Assembly: GCF_032854445.1 (NCBI RefSeq)
Contig: NW_027017969.1
Location: forward strand, 126,501 to 190,500
Direction: 5' to 3'
Origin: Liolophura sinensis
Taxonomy: Eukaryota; Mollusca; Polyplacophora; Chitonida; Chitonidae
DNA length: 64,000 nt
Part shown: piece by piece, positions 1 through 12,580 of the stretch
Layout of the letters: every line of letters begins with the position of its first letter
How positions within the stretch are numbered: position 1 is the stretch's first letter
Notes under the pieces: generated by a model
What the model saw: only the letters and a program-made list of their open reading frames with translations
What the model was told of the DNA's origin: nothing
Databases searched by the model: none
Translations under genes and position numbers: made by a program

Positions 1-570
1 AATGATGATCACGTGTATCAAATTTAACGATAATCTGTTGAGCGGTTTTCGAGAAGAAAATTGTTAAAAAAAGTTTTCATTAATATCCAATATGGCCACC
101 AAGTAAAGTAACACTAGCTACCCAAAAGTTTCGATGCACAACTTCGAGTCACACATACCTAAGTTTCTTGAAAATATGGCCTGAATGACTTCAACCCCGA
201 ATAAATCTCTAAGTAAGGTAAATTGACAAGAGGTCGTATTTCACAACTACAGAGGAGTTTAGGCGAGCATCACTCTGTCGTCTATGTTTTGATTTTACTG
301 TCTACGCTATAGTCGTTTATATTTGTTACCTAATATGTGTTAGGTAAGGGGATATATGGAAAGTAGCCATTATGTTCCTTTAAGGACAATATTATGACAA
401 CACATCTTTTTTGTCTGATCCTGCATGACTATAATGCTGGCCAGTTTAGTAAAAGTGAAATATTCCTGAGTACAACTGAAAACACCACTCAAATAAATAA
501 ATAAATTCTGGCAATGCAAGAGAACATATTTCTCATATCGAAGATAACTGTTGCTATAAAAGACTTGTAG
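1..570. other. Non-coding flank, no gene seen
   Basis: This is AT-rich sequence without a supportable reading frame. Positions about 220-330 resemble 18170-18280, which marks the start of the two duplicated units. Confidence 0.5.
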
Positions 571-1260
571 TAAAGTTTATCTTGGTTGGTATTTTGTACA
601 GCCCACCTAGCAAAGACGTCATCGACTTTAACAAACCTATATCATCTATTTTACAGGGTCAGTGTCACCGGAAAAGAAAAAGTGTACTTTTTCATATGGG
701 TACTCTTAAAAGTGCTCACCATCAGCCAATTCATTGACATCATCGTGTCATGTCAATTCTTCCCCCCAAATCTCGAAACCAACAAGAGTTCGGCCTGGCT
801 CTGGCATTTTAATTCATGTCTTGACAAACTTTATATCTGAGATATTGTTAACTGACGTCAGTGACCAATTCCTGACCTTCCATATTTTTAAAACTTCATA
901 CCCACCCAAAGCAAAAGTACGCATTAACATTTTAAGAAAGTTTACCAAAACCCAACAGGAAATTTTTAAACAACACATTTAAGAGATTAACTGCTTTACG
1001 ATTCTAAGAGAAACTTATGATGTCAACATGGCTGTTAGTGCTTTCTGTGAATAGTTAATCGACATTTACAATAGCTGTTTCCCATTCTAGCACATCTACT
1101 ATGTTTTAGCAAAATACTTGAAAAATTGCTACTACGTCAGATTCTGCCTACTTTGAGACAAATAGTATAACTGACCCTCATCACTATGGTTTTAGATCTA
1201 ATCAAGCCACCATATATGCCAATTGCTCTCTTTACCAAAAAGTAATTACTGCCAAGGAAA
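570..1260 (+). pseudogene. LINE endonuclease/RT fragment (copy A)
   Basis: The plus-strand frames are a decayed non-LTR retrotransposon piece. They show an endonuclease-like stretch with TSQFIDI-type and LLTDVSDQFLTF motifs, followed at 1165-1250 by a reverse-transcriptase-like HHYGFRSNQAT stretch. Several stops and frame changes break it, and the middle is shorter than a normal element. A second copy lies at 19460-20070, where a further deletion joins the two parts more closely. The motifs suggest the CR1/Jockey group; the clade is an inference. Confidence 0.6.
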
Positions 1261-1528
1261 GCATAAAGTATAGAAAAAAAGAACAAAAACAAAAACGCAT
1301 AAAGTGAAAAGGAAAACCCGGTAACGCACGCTGTGAGTGATGGTGTATAGATGAAAAACTAAAATGTTACTCTTTCTGGTGATGGGTACATGATTACGGT
1401 TAGGTTTTAGACAAGCCTCTATTCCTATCCTGGCTGAAACGATACGTCTTTTGACTAAATGTTTTGAATTCAATACCTAAAAAATGAAACAAAAGTGCGG
1501 TAAACTTTCGCAACCCAGAAGCACGTAC

Positions 1529-1627
1529 CTGATCATGTACGTTTATATCAGCCTTCTTCTCTATCAGAAGACAGAGGAGATCCATGTCATCACCTGGCAC
1601 TGCCTGGAGTAGCGGTGTTTGTCCTCT
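1529..1627 (-). CDS. Ankyrin-repeat exon, 99 bp
   Basis: On the minus strand this is a 99-bp open block bounded by an acceptor-like ACAG and a GTACGTG donor. It encodes one 33-residue ankyrin repeat, beginning RGQTPLLQAV and ending ADINVHDQ. The exon is phase 0 on both sides, so it can be added or skipped without frame change. Its counterpart in unit B is 20306-20404. It belongs to a minus-strand ankyrin gene or gene cluster whose other domains are not visible in the window. Ankyrin repeats normally form protein-binding surfaces; the partner cannot be inferred here. Confidence 0.75.
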
Positions 1628-1957
1628 CTGTGTAAACATAGATGAACCGGTGGATATATACATGAAAATGTCTCAACAACACGTAGAGTTTACGTGCGTT
1701 TTCCACACTCATGCACAATCAACAATCCCGATTTTGAGCGAAGAATATTTAGAATATCCACCTCTGGGAAAGCACACCCATCATCCGGAGCCCATGGAGC
1801 TTGGCTTCCACATACTTCCCATTGTGAAGAAACGTTAGACGTCCACTAACATGGCGCCCAAATATACAAATATATACAAAATGATACATGGATGTAGTTG
1901 CCCTTGTACTTCCACCGATAACTACCTGTCAGTGAAACAACACAAGAAGTGTATTAC

Positions 1958-2052
1958 CTGATCCTGTACGATGACGTCAGCGTTCTGATCCACCAGAATA
2001 CGGACAACGTCTTTGTGAATAGTTGCAATGAAAGCGCATCTGATATACATAT
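1958..2052 (-). pseudogene. Degenerate ankyrin exon
   Basis: The 3' half reads as an ankyrin repeat (DVVRILVDQNADV) and is followed by a GTAATAC donor. At the 5' side the only nearby AG would give 95 bp instead of 99, and the usual TPLHAA helix is unrecognisable. It matches the intact exon at 23911-24009. I read it as a decayed copy, though an alternative acceptor farther upstream is possible. Confidence 0.5.
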
Positions 2053-2344
2053 CTTGTTGCCGACAATTGGTATTCTAGCATGGTATTCGATTTGAATGCT
2101 GATTTTACTCAGTCGCCTACAACTTACCCTACGTCTTTCGAACATCACTGAAAACTGTTCACTGCTTCTCTTTGCATGATATCGTCCTATTTTCGTACTG
2201 TATATACGTTCTCAGTTCTATGGTGGTTTGTGTTACATGTTTCGGGAAGTGGCTCTCGCGAATTGGCCTTCCGTTTAATGACCTCTAGCGTTCTTATTTC
2301 ATTGACGGTTGGTGTACGAACGTCTGTTTCGACGCATAAATGAT

Positions 2345-2515
2345 AAGCCGTACTAATGAATATTTCACTTATAACACGTCGACCATCCACGGCCATCCGT
2401 AGGTTGCTGGCAGACCTTATCAGGTATGGCTGGATAGGAAAACAGTATAAGTTGCCCTTGAACTCGACTGGCATGCTAACCACCTCGGCAACGGAGGCCC
2501 CCAACATTATATTTT
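2345..2515 (-). repeat. Old degenerate tRNA-derived SINE
   Basis: The block keeps the tail motif (CCGTACT, AATATTTCACTTAT), the CATCCGTAGGTTGCTGGCAG core and a tRNA-like head ending GGAGGCCCCC. These occur in the same order as in the full SINE at 9740-9996 but are much diverged. Confidence 0.6.
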
Positions 2516-2559
2516 AGTGTAACCCTTAACCATATTTAAAGCCCAGTTGAGATTTTTAT

Positions 2560-3580
2560 TTTTAATATTGACAACTTACAAATTGAAATGATACACGATT
2601 TGAGTACTGATTTAAATCATTCTTATCCTGCCGTATGTGAGATTGTCTGTCAGCAGCCTGCTGATAGCCGTGGGTGCGTGCCTAGAGAGAAAGTAGAGGT
2701 AAAACTGACATAGGTAAAGCCTAATGAATGGCTACCTTGAGCACAAGCCCAACATGACACGGCGACATTATCAACAGATGTTTTCACTAGAGATTCCCAG
2801 CAAAATACGGGTATTGACGTCATGGTGTCAATCGAGATAACATCACCTCAGTCCCACTGAATAGATATGGGATGCTCTTGGAAAGTCTTCGTGCCTTGAG
2901 GCGTTAACCCCAGGATGTTCAAGAGTTGGGCGCCATATTGGTACAGTAATGGCTCGGGCTGCATAATGTTGTCTTGACCGGTGTTAGGCAGTCAATGAGA
3001 CAACGTTGCCTTACTGTTGTGAATACGATATGGGAGCATAATGAGCACTGAGCAATCTTCTGTATGAAGACAAACTAAGCAAAATGACACCCTGTCATTT
3101 CTTTCAACATTTTCTCAGTTTACTTTTCTTTATATTTTTGGAAATGTTGAAAATGGACGGGGAATTTCGAACATCCGCATTCTAGTTGTATATGGGTACA
3201 TTTTGAACATAAAGTAACACGTGCAGTTTCATTATTTTTGTTTCAGTATATTTTTGTTGACGGCTGGTTGACACATGTCTTGATGCCTAGATGAAGTGTT
3301 CTACTGTGTACAAAACAGACACGACCAGGTTCAAACTACTGGGGTAAACAACCACACAACTGACCCCTTCGAACGAAAATAACAAACAAACTATGACACA
3401 TTAGTACAGAAAGACAATGAGTGAAAGTTAATAAACAATATCTACTTTTCTTACAGCTAACACCACAGTATGAAATGCATTGTGTTTGAGTAAAGAATAT
3501 AAAGATAAATAGTGTTAAAATATTTCGAACCACGGGAAACACAAAGCTGATCCTCTACGTTTATATCAGTGCAAACGAAA
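2560..3580. repeat. 1-kb duplicated non-coding block (copy A)
   Basis: This block is repeated at about 24590-25600 with high similarity. It includes a shared stretch beginning TTGACGTCATGGTGTCAATC. No coding frame is conserved between the copies. At its 3' edge (about 3549-3585) is a remnant of an ankyrin exon end that lacks a donor. Confidence 0.65.
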
Positions 3581-3599
3581 TCCGGAATCGGTAAATTCA

Positions 3600-4445
3600 A
3601 GGAAACCCAGGAATATTCATAGGTTCTTGGTAGACACTGTCAGGTACGACCAGTGAAGAAACCAGCATGAGATGGACTTCGCAAACAGTTAAATATAGCA
3701 AATATATCTAACTCCTACAGGCATAGGTCAGAAAAAATATTGTGTATGTAAAACAGCTGCGGCAAGGTCAGATGTATCACATATAAATGTGAGCACCCAT
3801 AAATAAATGCGATTAAAATGCAAAAAGAAACATGTCATTCAAGCTGTGTGAGGTAGTGTGGTCAACTGGCAAAAAAGATTAATACCATAGCGATGACGAG
3901 AGATCACAAGCTAATTTTACATGGTTTGTCATGTTAATACATATTTATACCAGTTGATGATAGAAAAAGAATCAGAGAAATAGGTGAAGATGAGGACGTC
4001 CTACATGGAGAAGTAGACCATCCGTAATTAAGGCAGACATATCTGAATAAGTTATGGCTCCACATGTCTGGCTGCATCATATGATAGTGTTGATAAAGTA
4101 GTGCAGGACATTCACTTTTTCTACATTTTAGGGTAAGCCAAAACGATATTAAAAACCCAAGTGATATATCTATTTTGATTATCGGCAAATTACAATGGAC
4201 CCCATGCAACTAGACTGCCGGCTTTTCCATGAATGCGGACGGGGGGTAATGTAACTGTTTATGTGAAACCTGAAAGCGGGCTCCCCCATAAGATACGATT
4301 TTATAGTTCTCCATGTTTTCTGTTTTCAGAGGCGACAGTAATTACATCTTTCTGCTTATGTGGCAAAAAGAAAAGAAAAACTACACAGAGGAAGAAAACG
4401 AGAGAAAAGCATTGGCTTAAAATAGAATAAATCAGATAAATATAT
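3600..4445. repeat. Repeat-derived non-coding block
   Basis: The sequence resembles 26780-27780, and part of it resembles 34815-35130. It starts with a SINE-derived piece (CCAGTGAAGAAACCAGCATG). No supportable coding region is seen. Confidence 0.55.
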
Positions 4446-4449
4446 TTAT

Positions 4450-7400
4450 GTCATTTTTTTTTGGGGGGGGGGGGTACAGCTGTTCAACCAGATTCCTTTG
4501 TACAGACAGAAGAACCTATGAAAATGAGAGATTGTTAGATACAATATACTCTCAGTCTTGAGTAACTGTCGAAATAGACTATCACACACAAAAACAAAAT
4601 GATGTGTGAAGTGTTCACTAACTAACTTAACTATTGAATAGCAGATTGACAGGGTGACAACAAATTTATCAGTCTGTCTTGTCCCCTTCTTAAAAAAAAT
4701 AATGTGCCTTTCATTTTCATACAGACTTTGCATTTCTTTCTTTACAAATTCACTGACGGCAGCTGGCCTCTAACTTTTCAGCTTGTACATTGCGTTTTTA
4801 CACACATAGTAAGTACATATAAAGGTCGATAACTCATCCGTTTAAAAGCAAGTAATACTTTCGAGCAATGTAGTATTGCCTGCATACCACCAATTTTGTT
4901 CAACCTAACTTGGGATTCTTTCCGTACATTGTAAACATATTTATAGTCCCATAATAGACGGTAAATTGTCCCCGTTCCAAGTAACAAAAACTACAGAGGT
5001 CTGATACAGCAGGATCTAACTCCTTTCCCAGTATGTTCGTGATCAGAGCTCTACTAACAGCTTTGCATTGAAACCATCGTAAGAATGTGACACCAGTACA
5101 TTTAAAAACCATATTGTTGAAGTTCCTCCAAGCTTCATTTGATAAACTAACAGTCAGTTCCTCCTCCCACTTGCGGTTTTGCTCTATTGTTAACAAAACC
5201 ATAATTAGCAAGGTATCGGTATTAAACTTTACAGCCGTTAGAAAGGTAAGCAAACAGAGCTATTTTAGTTGGTATAAAAGGCAACGGCAAAGGGGAGGAG
5301 ATTCTGTTCCAATCCACAGTATTACTAGCAGATTTGATTGCTGAAATAAAACTTTGATATTCTAAATAGTTTGTACTGCATCATATTTTCATTAAATTCT
5401 GTAGCATTTAGAAATTTCCCGTTACTGTTCAAGAGGTCACTGACATACTTTACCTCCTTGTCTAGCCATTTGCCACAAACAAACGTTTAATTACCAATAA
5501 CAAACAAATCATTGTAAAAACACATTCTCCAAGCAGAAATGTTTCTCAATTCCGTGATTTTTAAACTTTACTTCACGAATAAAAAAACCTCTTTCCAAAA
5601 GTTATTCTATAACAATCTGTTCCAAAACAAAAGAAGCTATTTTCTAAGGATTTTGTTTTACTATTGTATCATTGTAAAACAGATCGGACTTGTATGTTCC
5701 TCATATCAGTCTCTTTACCCAGGAAAGCTTTGTGCAAATATATAATGGTTTTCAATAGTAGGCACATTCTAGCCACCATTTTTCGTATCTTTCATTATTG
5801 TACTACGTGCAATTTTATAAGGTTTATTGTTCCAAATAAAAGCAAAACATTTGTTTTGGAATTCTCATATTTGCCACACGGGTTGGTTTGTTAGACAGCT
5901 GAACAAATGATTCCGCTGTGACAGCATCATTGATTTTAAGACATGTATTTTCTCCAGAGGAGTGAGGTCTCTTTTAGCCCAACATTGCATCATCTGGTCT
6001 ATTTTTTAAACTGATCCTTGTAATATCTTTCCACCATCTGTTCCAAATTAGTACTTAACTCTATTCCCAATAACTTGAAAGTTTTTTGGGACAATCTAAT
6101 TTTGAATTGTTGTTGTGTACTTTACTAGTGCCTTTCATTACTGAAGTCCAGATTACTCTTGGTTTTGAAGTATTTACTTTTAAGTCAGAAAAGTTTGCTA
6201 AGTGATCTAGTTCTGTTAGACAATAATTAAGACTTCTTTCTGAACCGTCAAGGAAAATAGTTGTATCATCAGCGTATTGGCTTAATATATATTGATTTAA
6301 ATTTGATTTTATGCCTTTAATATTATCGTTTTCTAGAACCATGTAACTTAGAATTTCCACACACATGATGAAAACATACGGAGAAATGGGATCCCCCTGG
6401 CGTCAGCCCCGTCCTACATCAAAGAAACCAGTCGAGAATCCATTGACCAGCACGCATGATCTACTCTGTGAATATATTATTTTAACCCACCGAATAAAGG
6501 ACTCCCCAAAATTCAAAAAGCTAAACACTTTCAGTATACAATTACAATCTAATGTGTTAAATCTTTTTAAAAATCTATTGTTACTAACATTCCAGGGAGA
6601 TTATTAGCCTGTAAATCCATCAGGGCCTTGACTTCTGTGATTATTAGTGGAGGTGTTGGGGGGGGGGCCTCCATTTTTCGTAACATGCAACAAAAGCCAT
6701 CCGATCAACAATTTCTTCAGTCACTCAGTTTTTTTTTTGATTGGTGTTTTACGCCGTACTCAAGAATATTTTACTTATACGACGGGGGCCAGCATTATGG
6801 TGGGTGGAAACCGGGCACAGCGCGGGGGAAACTCACGACCATCCGCAGGTAGCTGGCAGACCCTCCCACATTCCAAAGAGATTATTAGCCTCTGCAAGTT
6901 GGGTGATGTCTAATACTAATCGGGTGCTTTTACCTATGTAGCGTCCAGCCATAAAGCTTTTCTGATTTTCACTAATTAGAGATGACAATACTGGTTTTAA
7001 ACGATTCGCCACCACCGCAGTAACACTTTTGTAAGACACATTCAACAAACTTATAGAGCACCAATTTGATAAGATGTATCTATTTATACAGTTGATTATG
7101 CACACTGTTGCTGTGTTTCGGATGGTCTTCCATGTATATATGCTTGATTGTAAAAATGTAAATCATTCGAAAAATTAAAAAAAAAAACATTCAACTGTAA
7201 ATCCATCAGGGCCTTGACTTCTGTGATCCTTTAACTTTTTTAAATGTTGCTAATTCCTCCCTGGTAAGTTCCCCTTCCATACTGAGCTTCTGGTTGTCTG
7301 ACAATTTCCTTACATTTTCTACGTCTAGCATGCTTTCCAAATCTACAGAAACGACACCAGCCTCTGTGCATAACTTCAGCTTTCGGGCAATCACTGAGTG

Positions 7401-8110
7401 ATCTGACTTGTAACTTATATTTATATCAGGCTTTTGAACAGAATGTTGCATATTTCTTCAGATAAAAAAGAAATCTAAACGCGCCTGTTTAATGGGAGAG
7501 GGCTGTCTCCAGGTGTATCTTCTCAACTCTACACTGGCATCTCTCCAAGTATCTACCAAGTTAAATTCTTCCTTCAGGTCTAAAACCGATGAACGAGATT
7601 TTGGGTTATTTACATTCTTATAGTTAAAGCAATCCGTTTCCGGATCTTGAACCAAGTTCCAATCTCCACAGTTGATAATATTTTCCGATTCCCATTCATA
7701 TAAAAGTTTTTTAAATTGTCAAAAAAGGAAGGAGTGTCTGAATTTGAAGCATAGAGAGTTACAAGTGTGAAGATAATTTTATGCTCATTACTTTTAATTT
7801 CGAGTAAAATAAAATTCCCAAATTGCCTGTCTTTCTTTATTCTTAAAATTTCAGATTTAAAATTATTTCTAAATAGCACTGCTACTCGTCTGGAGTGTTT
7901 TTTGTAGGCAGTATAAGACACCTTGTATCCACACTCTGAGGCAATCTGTCTTTCTATCTCATTTTTGGAATGGACGATTTGTAGAAAATAAACTGAAAAA
8001 ATCTTTTCCCTTTAGATATTAAAAAACATCCAACCGTTTGGATCTATTATTTAGTCCCTGACGGTTTGCTGGGGCAATACTTACTGCATCACTCGCCATA
8101 ATGGCTTACA
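4450..8110 (-). pseudogene. L1/Tx1-like LINE ORF2 (copy A), decayed
   Basis: This minus-strand non-LTR retrotransposon encodes, from 8099 downwards, an APE-type endonuclease start (MASDAV), then endonuclease pieces (7610-7921), reverse-transcriptase fingers (near 7050-6900, ISLLNVSYK and QKSFMAGRYIG), a YADDT catalytic motif near 6275, and a C-terminal domain (5253-4900, with FKCTG and RWFQCKA). Frames are broken many times. A SINE-containing insertion interrupts the RT region around 6611-6876. The 3' end lies near an A-tail-like run on the minus strand at 4450. It matches the LINE at 27785-31630. The L1/Tx1 assignment is from domain order and motif style. Confidence 0.75.
6611..6890 (-). mobile_element. 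SINE insertion inside the LINE
   Basis: The insert carries the mollusc-type SINE tail (ACGCCGTACTCAAGAATATT) and core, and is flanked by GAGATTATTAGCCT at about 6600 and 6878. The other LINE copy has the uninterrupted sequence near 29910. The 5' side of the insert also repeats about 30 bases of the LINE itself (GTAAATCCATCAGGGCC, also at 7199), so this was not a simple single insertion. Confidence 0.6.
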
Positions 8111-9738
8111 ATATAATTTTTGAATCCCATGTAACATACATATTTATATGTTAGTATATTAGCTGTTGGTAGGTGACATTCTCTTATATCAGATTTTGAT
8201 GACAATGGTTGAATTTTAAAATACAATGGGTTACTTGAAGTAAAGGTAGTAAAACATCAGGCAAGGGTATTATCAACAGATGTTGCCTATAGGGTATCAT
8301 CAATAGAGAAGCTCCCGGTTCCAACGTTTTACAATTTATTAGGAAAAAAATAAATAAGGAAAGAAACAAATATCAAGAATTACATAGATGGATGGAGTAA
8401 GAGGAATCACTTTGAAATATACTGATCTTATTAATTTTGTAAATGTCCCATTTAATTGATTCTAGAGGTTGAAAACTGTAATTGTACAGAAACTGTCTTA
8501 TGTAGTATAATTGAAAACTAATTTTGCAACTAAATTTGGACAAATAAAAACTAATCTTTAATCCGCAAGTTTAAATCTACCAGAGTGTAATGAATAGAAC
8601 CACAATTTTAGTTGATTATAATAATAATAGAATATAAAGTTTTATAGCAATATTGGTATTGCCTAAAATCACTTCATCACTATATTCACTTCATTCTCAT
8701 TGTCCTTAAAGAAATCCAAAAATTAGGAAAAACAAGTTTTACTAGGAAAAACTGTGCTCTGTCTTTTACACTCCAAGAAGCGTAGACCCACACAAAGGCC
8801 GCAAAATGGATGGCACTTGAAAATGAAGTCCTTCTTGAACTTGATTTGGAGAGATTGATTGATTTTTTCAATGTGTTATGAAATCACCCACAAAAAGGAA
8901 AAGAACTAGAAATAAACAGATAAGGCACACAGAACTCGTAGATTCGACAGATTCTTCTCCTATATCGAGTTGAGGTGGGCGACACGAAAAACACGTACAG
9001 AAATACATAATGTACTCAGCCTACTGAAAAAACACTGATCCGTCCATGAATCTTACTCAACACACAAGTGTCGTGTACGTCGTAAATTCCATGAAGAGTA
9101 CATAAGGGTTATGCAAATTGAGAAAGAAATAAAACATGAATTTTACACGTGGCAGGAATACCATACTGACGTCGCAAGCTGTAGTCTGAACTTTTCCCAA
9201 AACTTCCGGACTGAAATGGAGCCAGTCCGCATTACGTTATAATCAAAAGCGTTATACACACGTCACTAGGGGCGTTCCGGTCCCAGCACCTAATCACAAA
9301 ATGTATTTACAGCTTGAAAGACAGACCGAGTAATATTGGGTTCCATTCTACCCTTCTCTCAGTTATGCTTAGAATTCGATTTACTTGTGGAATGAACCTT
9401 CCAGCTGTCCGAAGCTGAAACACGAGTCTCTAACACTAGTTGTGTCACTTGTAGCCTGATAGGAGTTTGAAAGTTGGATATGTTTCTGAGCTTTAAGAAG
9501 CCATCTTTCCACGTGATATATTTAGAGCCCCTGGGAGATCGGGTCTCACGGACTTTCTTGTTCATTTCAAATTACATGCCAATGCAAGGATGTTATCTTT
9601 GTTGGCTAAGGTCAGGGTGGTAATACCTATTACGGCTGAAAGGGTGGGGGTGTTGGTGGGGGGGGGGGGGGGGGGCTCCATTTTTCGTAACATGCAACAA
9701 AAGCCATCCGATCAACAATTTCTTCAGTCACTCAATTT
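8111..9738. repeat. Duplicated non-coding block upstream of LINE (copy A)
   Basis: This block is repeated at about 31640-33350. No conserved coding frame is seen. It contains a run of 16 or more G just before 9675, a feature also seen at the equivalent site near 33310. Confidence 0.55.
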
Positions 9739-9739
9739 T

Positions 9740-9996
9740 TTTTGGATTGGTGCTTTACGCCGTACTCAAGAATATTTTACTTATACGACGGGGGCCAGCA
9801 TTATGGTGGGTGGAAACCGGGCACAGCCCGGGGGAAACTCACGACCATCCGCAGGTAGCTGACAGACCCTCCCACTTTCGGCCGGAGAGGAAGCCAGTAT
9901 GAGCTGGACTTGAACTCAGAGCAACCACATTGGTGACAGGCTCCTGGGTCATTACGCTGCGCTAGCGCGCTAACCGACTGAGCCACGGAGGCCCCC
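9740..9996 (-). mobile_element. Full-length tRNA-derived SINE
   Basis: Read on the minus strand, the element begins with a tRNA-like head (A box GGCTCAGTCGGTTAGCGCG, B box GAGTTCAAGTCC), followed by a conserved core and a tail ending CGTAAAGCACCAATCC with an A-run. It is flanked by the 11-bp target duplication CACTCAATTTT at 9729-9739 and 9997-10007. The paralogous site near 33755-33770 is empty. The core and tail resemble the MetaSINE group described from animals; that name is from memory. Confidence 0.85.
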
Positions 9997-10013
9997 CACT
10001 CAATTTTAAGTCA

Positions 10014-10260
10014 TCAATGTCTAATTTTTGTCACTAATTCCACATTTAGACCCTTATAAAATGGGATGCCATACAAAACAAGCTTTTTTTTTCTATGGTG
10101 AATTTCAAGCAAAGTTACCTTGTCCTCGAGGGTTGAAATCTGTACACATACTTCTTCTCGCGTGCGAGGGATGGTTTTGGAAGACAGAGTTTTAATTTTC
10201 TGTGCATGGAAATTCACCGTTTCGGTGTGGTCATCTACCACGGATTTTACATTCCGGATA
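10014..10260 (-). pseudogene. L1-like ORF1 fragment (coiled coil)
   Basis: The minus strand encodes a short piece with heptad-like spacing (ISTLEDKVTLLEIHHRKKK) followed by LVLYGIPF. This is the coiled-coil to RNA-binding transition typical of L1-type ORF1 proteins. A matching fragment is at about 33760-34060. It lies about 1.9 kb upstream of the ORF2 remnant, consistent with one broken element. Confidence 0.5.
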
Positions 10261-10353
10261 ACTTGTACAGCACCTCTAATTTCCGACTAAAGTCTTGCAC
10301 AACACCAGCCAGAAAATCTTATTAAATCCTCTTACGGATATGCAAAGACTTAC

Positions 10354-10452
10354 CTTATTCTGTACGTTGACATCAGCATCCCACTCCGCAAGAATACGAA
10401 CAATGTCCACGTGACCTCGTGATGACGCGACGTGTAAAGGTGTCTCCCCATT
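10354..10452 (-). CDS. Ankyrin-repeat exon, 99 bp
   Basis: A 99-bp block lies between an acceptor (GTAACAG) and a GTAAGT donor. It encodes NGETPLHVASSRGHVDIVRI and then an ADVNVQNK end, one full ankyrin repeat in phase 0. Its paralogues are 26085-26183 and 34130-34228. It has the TPLHVA helix and the GHVDIVRIL helix of a canonical repeat, so it looks under coding constraint or only recently duplicated. Confidence 0.8.
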
Positions 10453-10824
10453 CTGTTACATAATATAAAGGCGAGAAATCAGTGGTAGCCAACGATATGC
10501 GGCAGGTATGTGGAATATACTTATAAAGTAAAGCCATATAGTTTGATATAAAGCCACGATCCAGTTGGTTAAGAATGCGCTGCAAGAGTGCCTGTCTGAA
10601 ACGCTAAAAATTCTGATAGCGGCGCTTATCGAGATCACTCAGTCTGAGTCTAAACCTGTGCTAAAGGGTTTTAGCATCTAATCTTTCGCTATGTTCCTGC
10701 TCATTTTTAATCAGCCTTACATGACGAGATCCTGTTTGACTATATGAAACGACAAAAGCGAAATAATAGAAGTGCATGAGCATATTGCTGAATACTGTTT
10801 GTGTGTGTAAGAACTTAAGTTATT

Positions 10825-10975
10825 ATTTTTATTTATTTATTTTTTTGATTGCTGTTTTACGCCGTACTCAAGAATAATTCACTTTTACGACGGTGGTTAT
10901 AATTATGGTGGGAGGAAACCGGGCTGTCACCCAGGACCATTCGCAGGTTGCTTCCAGACCTTTTCCTTTTTAATC
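10825..10975 (-). mobile_element. SINE fragment
   Basis: The tail (TTTATTTATTT, then ACGCCGTACTCAAGAAT) and core (GGTGGGAGGAAACCGGGCTG) of the same SINE family are present without the tRNA head. The copy at 55825-55970 arose with the segmental duplication, not by an independent insertion. Confidence 0.7.
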
Positions 10976-12580
10976 CTAATTCAATCCAGACATAGCATGT
11001 TAACAAAAACCATAAGAGAAGAAAGGGTATGTGCAAGAATAACATTTATGTATGTACACTTGGGATTTAATGTCGTACTGAACAATTTTTCAGTCGAGGA
11101 ACACGTTTGTGTACATATACTGTGTGTCTTCTTGTGGCAGGACAAGTCCGTGGCCTCTCATTCACTGAAGTAAAGTCACCTTCGTTTCAGTCTATCAAAT
11201 CACATTTTCCCGAGAGTAAAGGTCAGTGACATGTCCGTGAATGTTCTAATCTAATATCACCCATGGAAGAAAGCATCTTCCTGTCAGTAAGGCTGATACT
11301 TTACTGTACAGAAGTAAATGTTGAGAAACCTACTCATTCGACAGCCACTGGAACTGCGGTCGCTCTGGAGATTTTCAGCCAATCATTACAAGTGTGTATT
11401 TTCTTGTTATGCAAGGTGGCATCCAATTCCTTCTTTAAAACAACATTATGCAACTGCAGTTATGTGACCTGCTTTTATCAAAACGAACACGCAATATACC
11501 CTGTGTTGTTGTTTGCCCAATACTTTCCATTATGCCTATATTTCTTCAAAATGACCGTTCCAACGATAGCCTTTAACAAATAGATGTTCAGGGAGATATT
11601 TGTTAAGCTAGCATTTCTACGTCTACTGTGGAATGAAATTGTTCCATACATACTGAACAAAAATATAAACACAACACTCAAAAATACTGTTTTTCAAAGG
11701 GGGCATAAAATGGCTTAGCAAACGGGGCTGAGCAATACACTTCCATTACTGACCGAAACGGACAACAGATGGTAACCTGGTGAGATTGTCATTGTGACTT
11801 GCGGAATGCTTTCCCACTACTGGTTCATTCTCTGCAAAGTGAGTAAATTACAGTGTGAAAATTGTACCAAAAAAAACTTCGGTATCATTGCTTTTAAGAT
11901 CATTTTTAGATAGCCTAATTATATTGGGCGAAAGTGAATACGCTTTACAGATAAGCACAGTATGCAAATCACAGAACTTGTTTTGAGCGTTCGTTAAATG
12001 TCCATTCGTTAGGGTGTTTAATATCGGTCATCTTCTGACCTGTAAGTAGAAGTAAAACTTTAATGATATGCCACACAACTTTAATTCGGAAGAGGAAAAC
12101 ACATGTTTAGTTAGAGTTTCTGACATGCACCCGTCACATGCACATTGGTAGAAAGATACATTTTTTGTACGTATTTCCTTAATTTCCGACACACATCAAT
12201 GAGATTTTTTTTACGTTTCCTGGTGAACTCCACAAACAAAACGATATGTCGCACATAGCCGAGGTATCTTCAAATATGACCCCGGAGTTTCGCTGACCAA
12301 TCATGTAACACAGCTACAAACACATCTGACACAACAAACCGGTCGAATCGTAACGTATCTGTTTAAAAGTGTCACATGAAAAGAAAAAGCATCTTATCTC
12401 TTCCTGCTGGGAAGAAAAGACAATAAAAGCCCATTTAACTACAAATGTCCAAATGCCAACTGGCAATCATCGAATTATTCAAGTAAAACATTATCATGTT
12501 TTATGGGAACGTATCTGTTGTAAACAAGCCATGTTCTTCAGATCGGAAGTCCTTTCACCTGTGCTGCCTTAGTTAACGAC
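10976..12580. other. Non-coding, shared with unit B
   Basis: The sequence is near-identical to 55970-57590. A short frame at 11263-11583 is open in both copies, but the copies are too similar for that to count as evidence of coding. A degenerate SINE-type tail (TTAATGTCGTACTGAACAAT) is at 11070-11100. Confidence 0.5.

Noticed and set aside
9900-9996. tRNA gene
   Set aside because: The A and B boxes are present but the sequence runs into a SINE body and does not fold as a complete tRNA, so it is the SINE promoter head.
11263-11583. 106-codon frame open in both duplicated units
   Set aside because: The copies are nearly identical, so openness in both is not independent evidence. No motif or splice context supports it.
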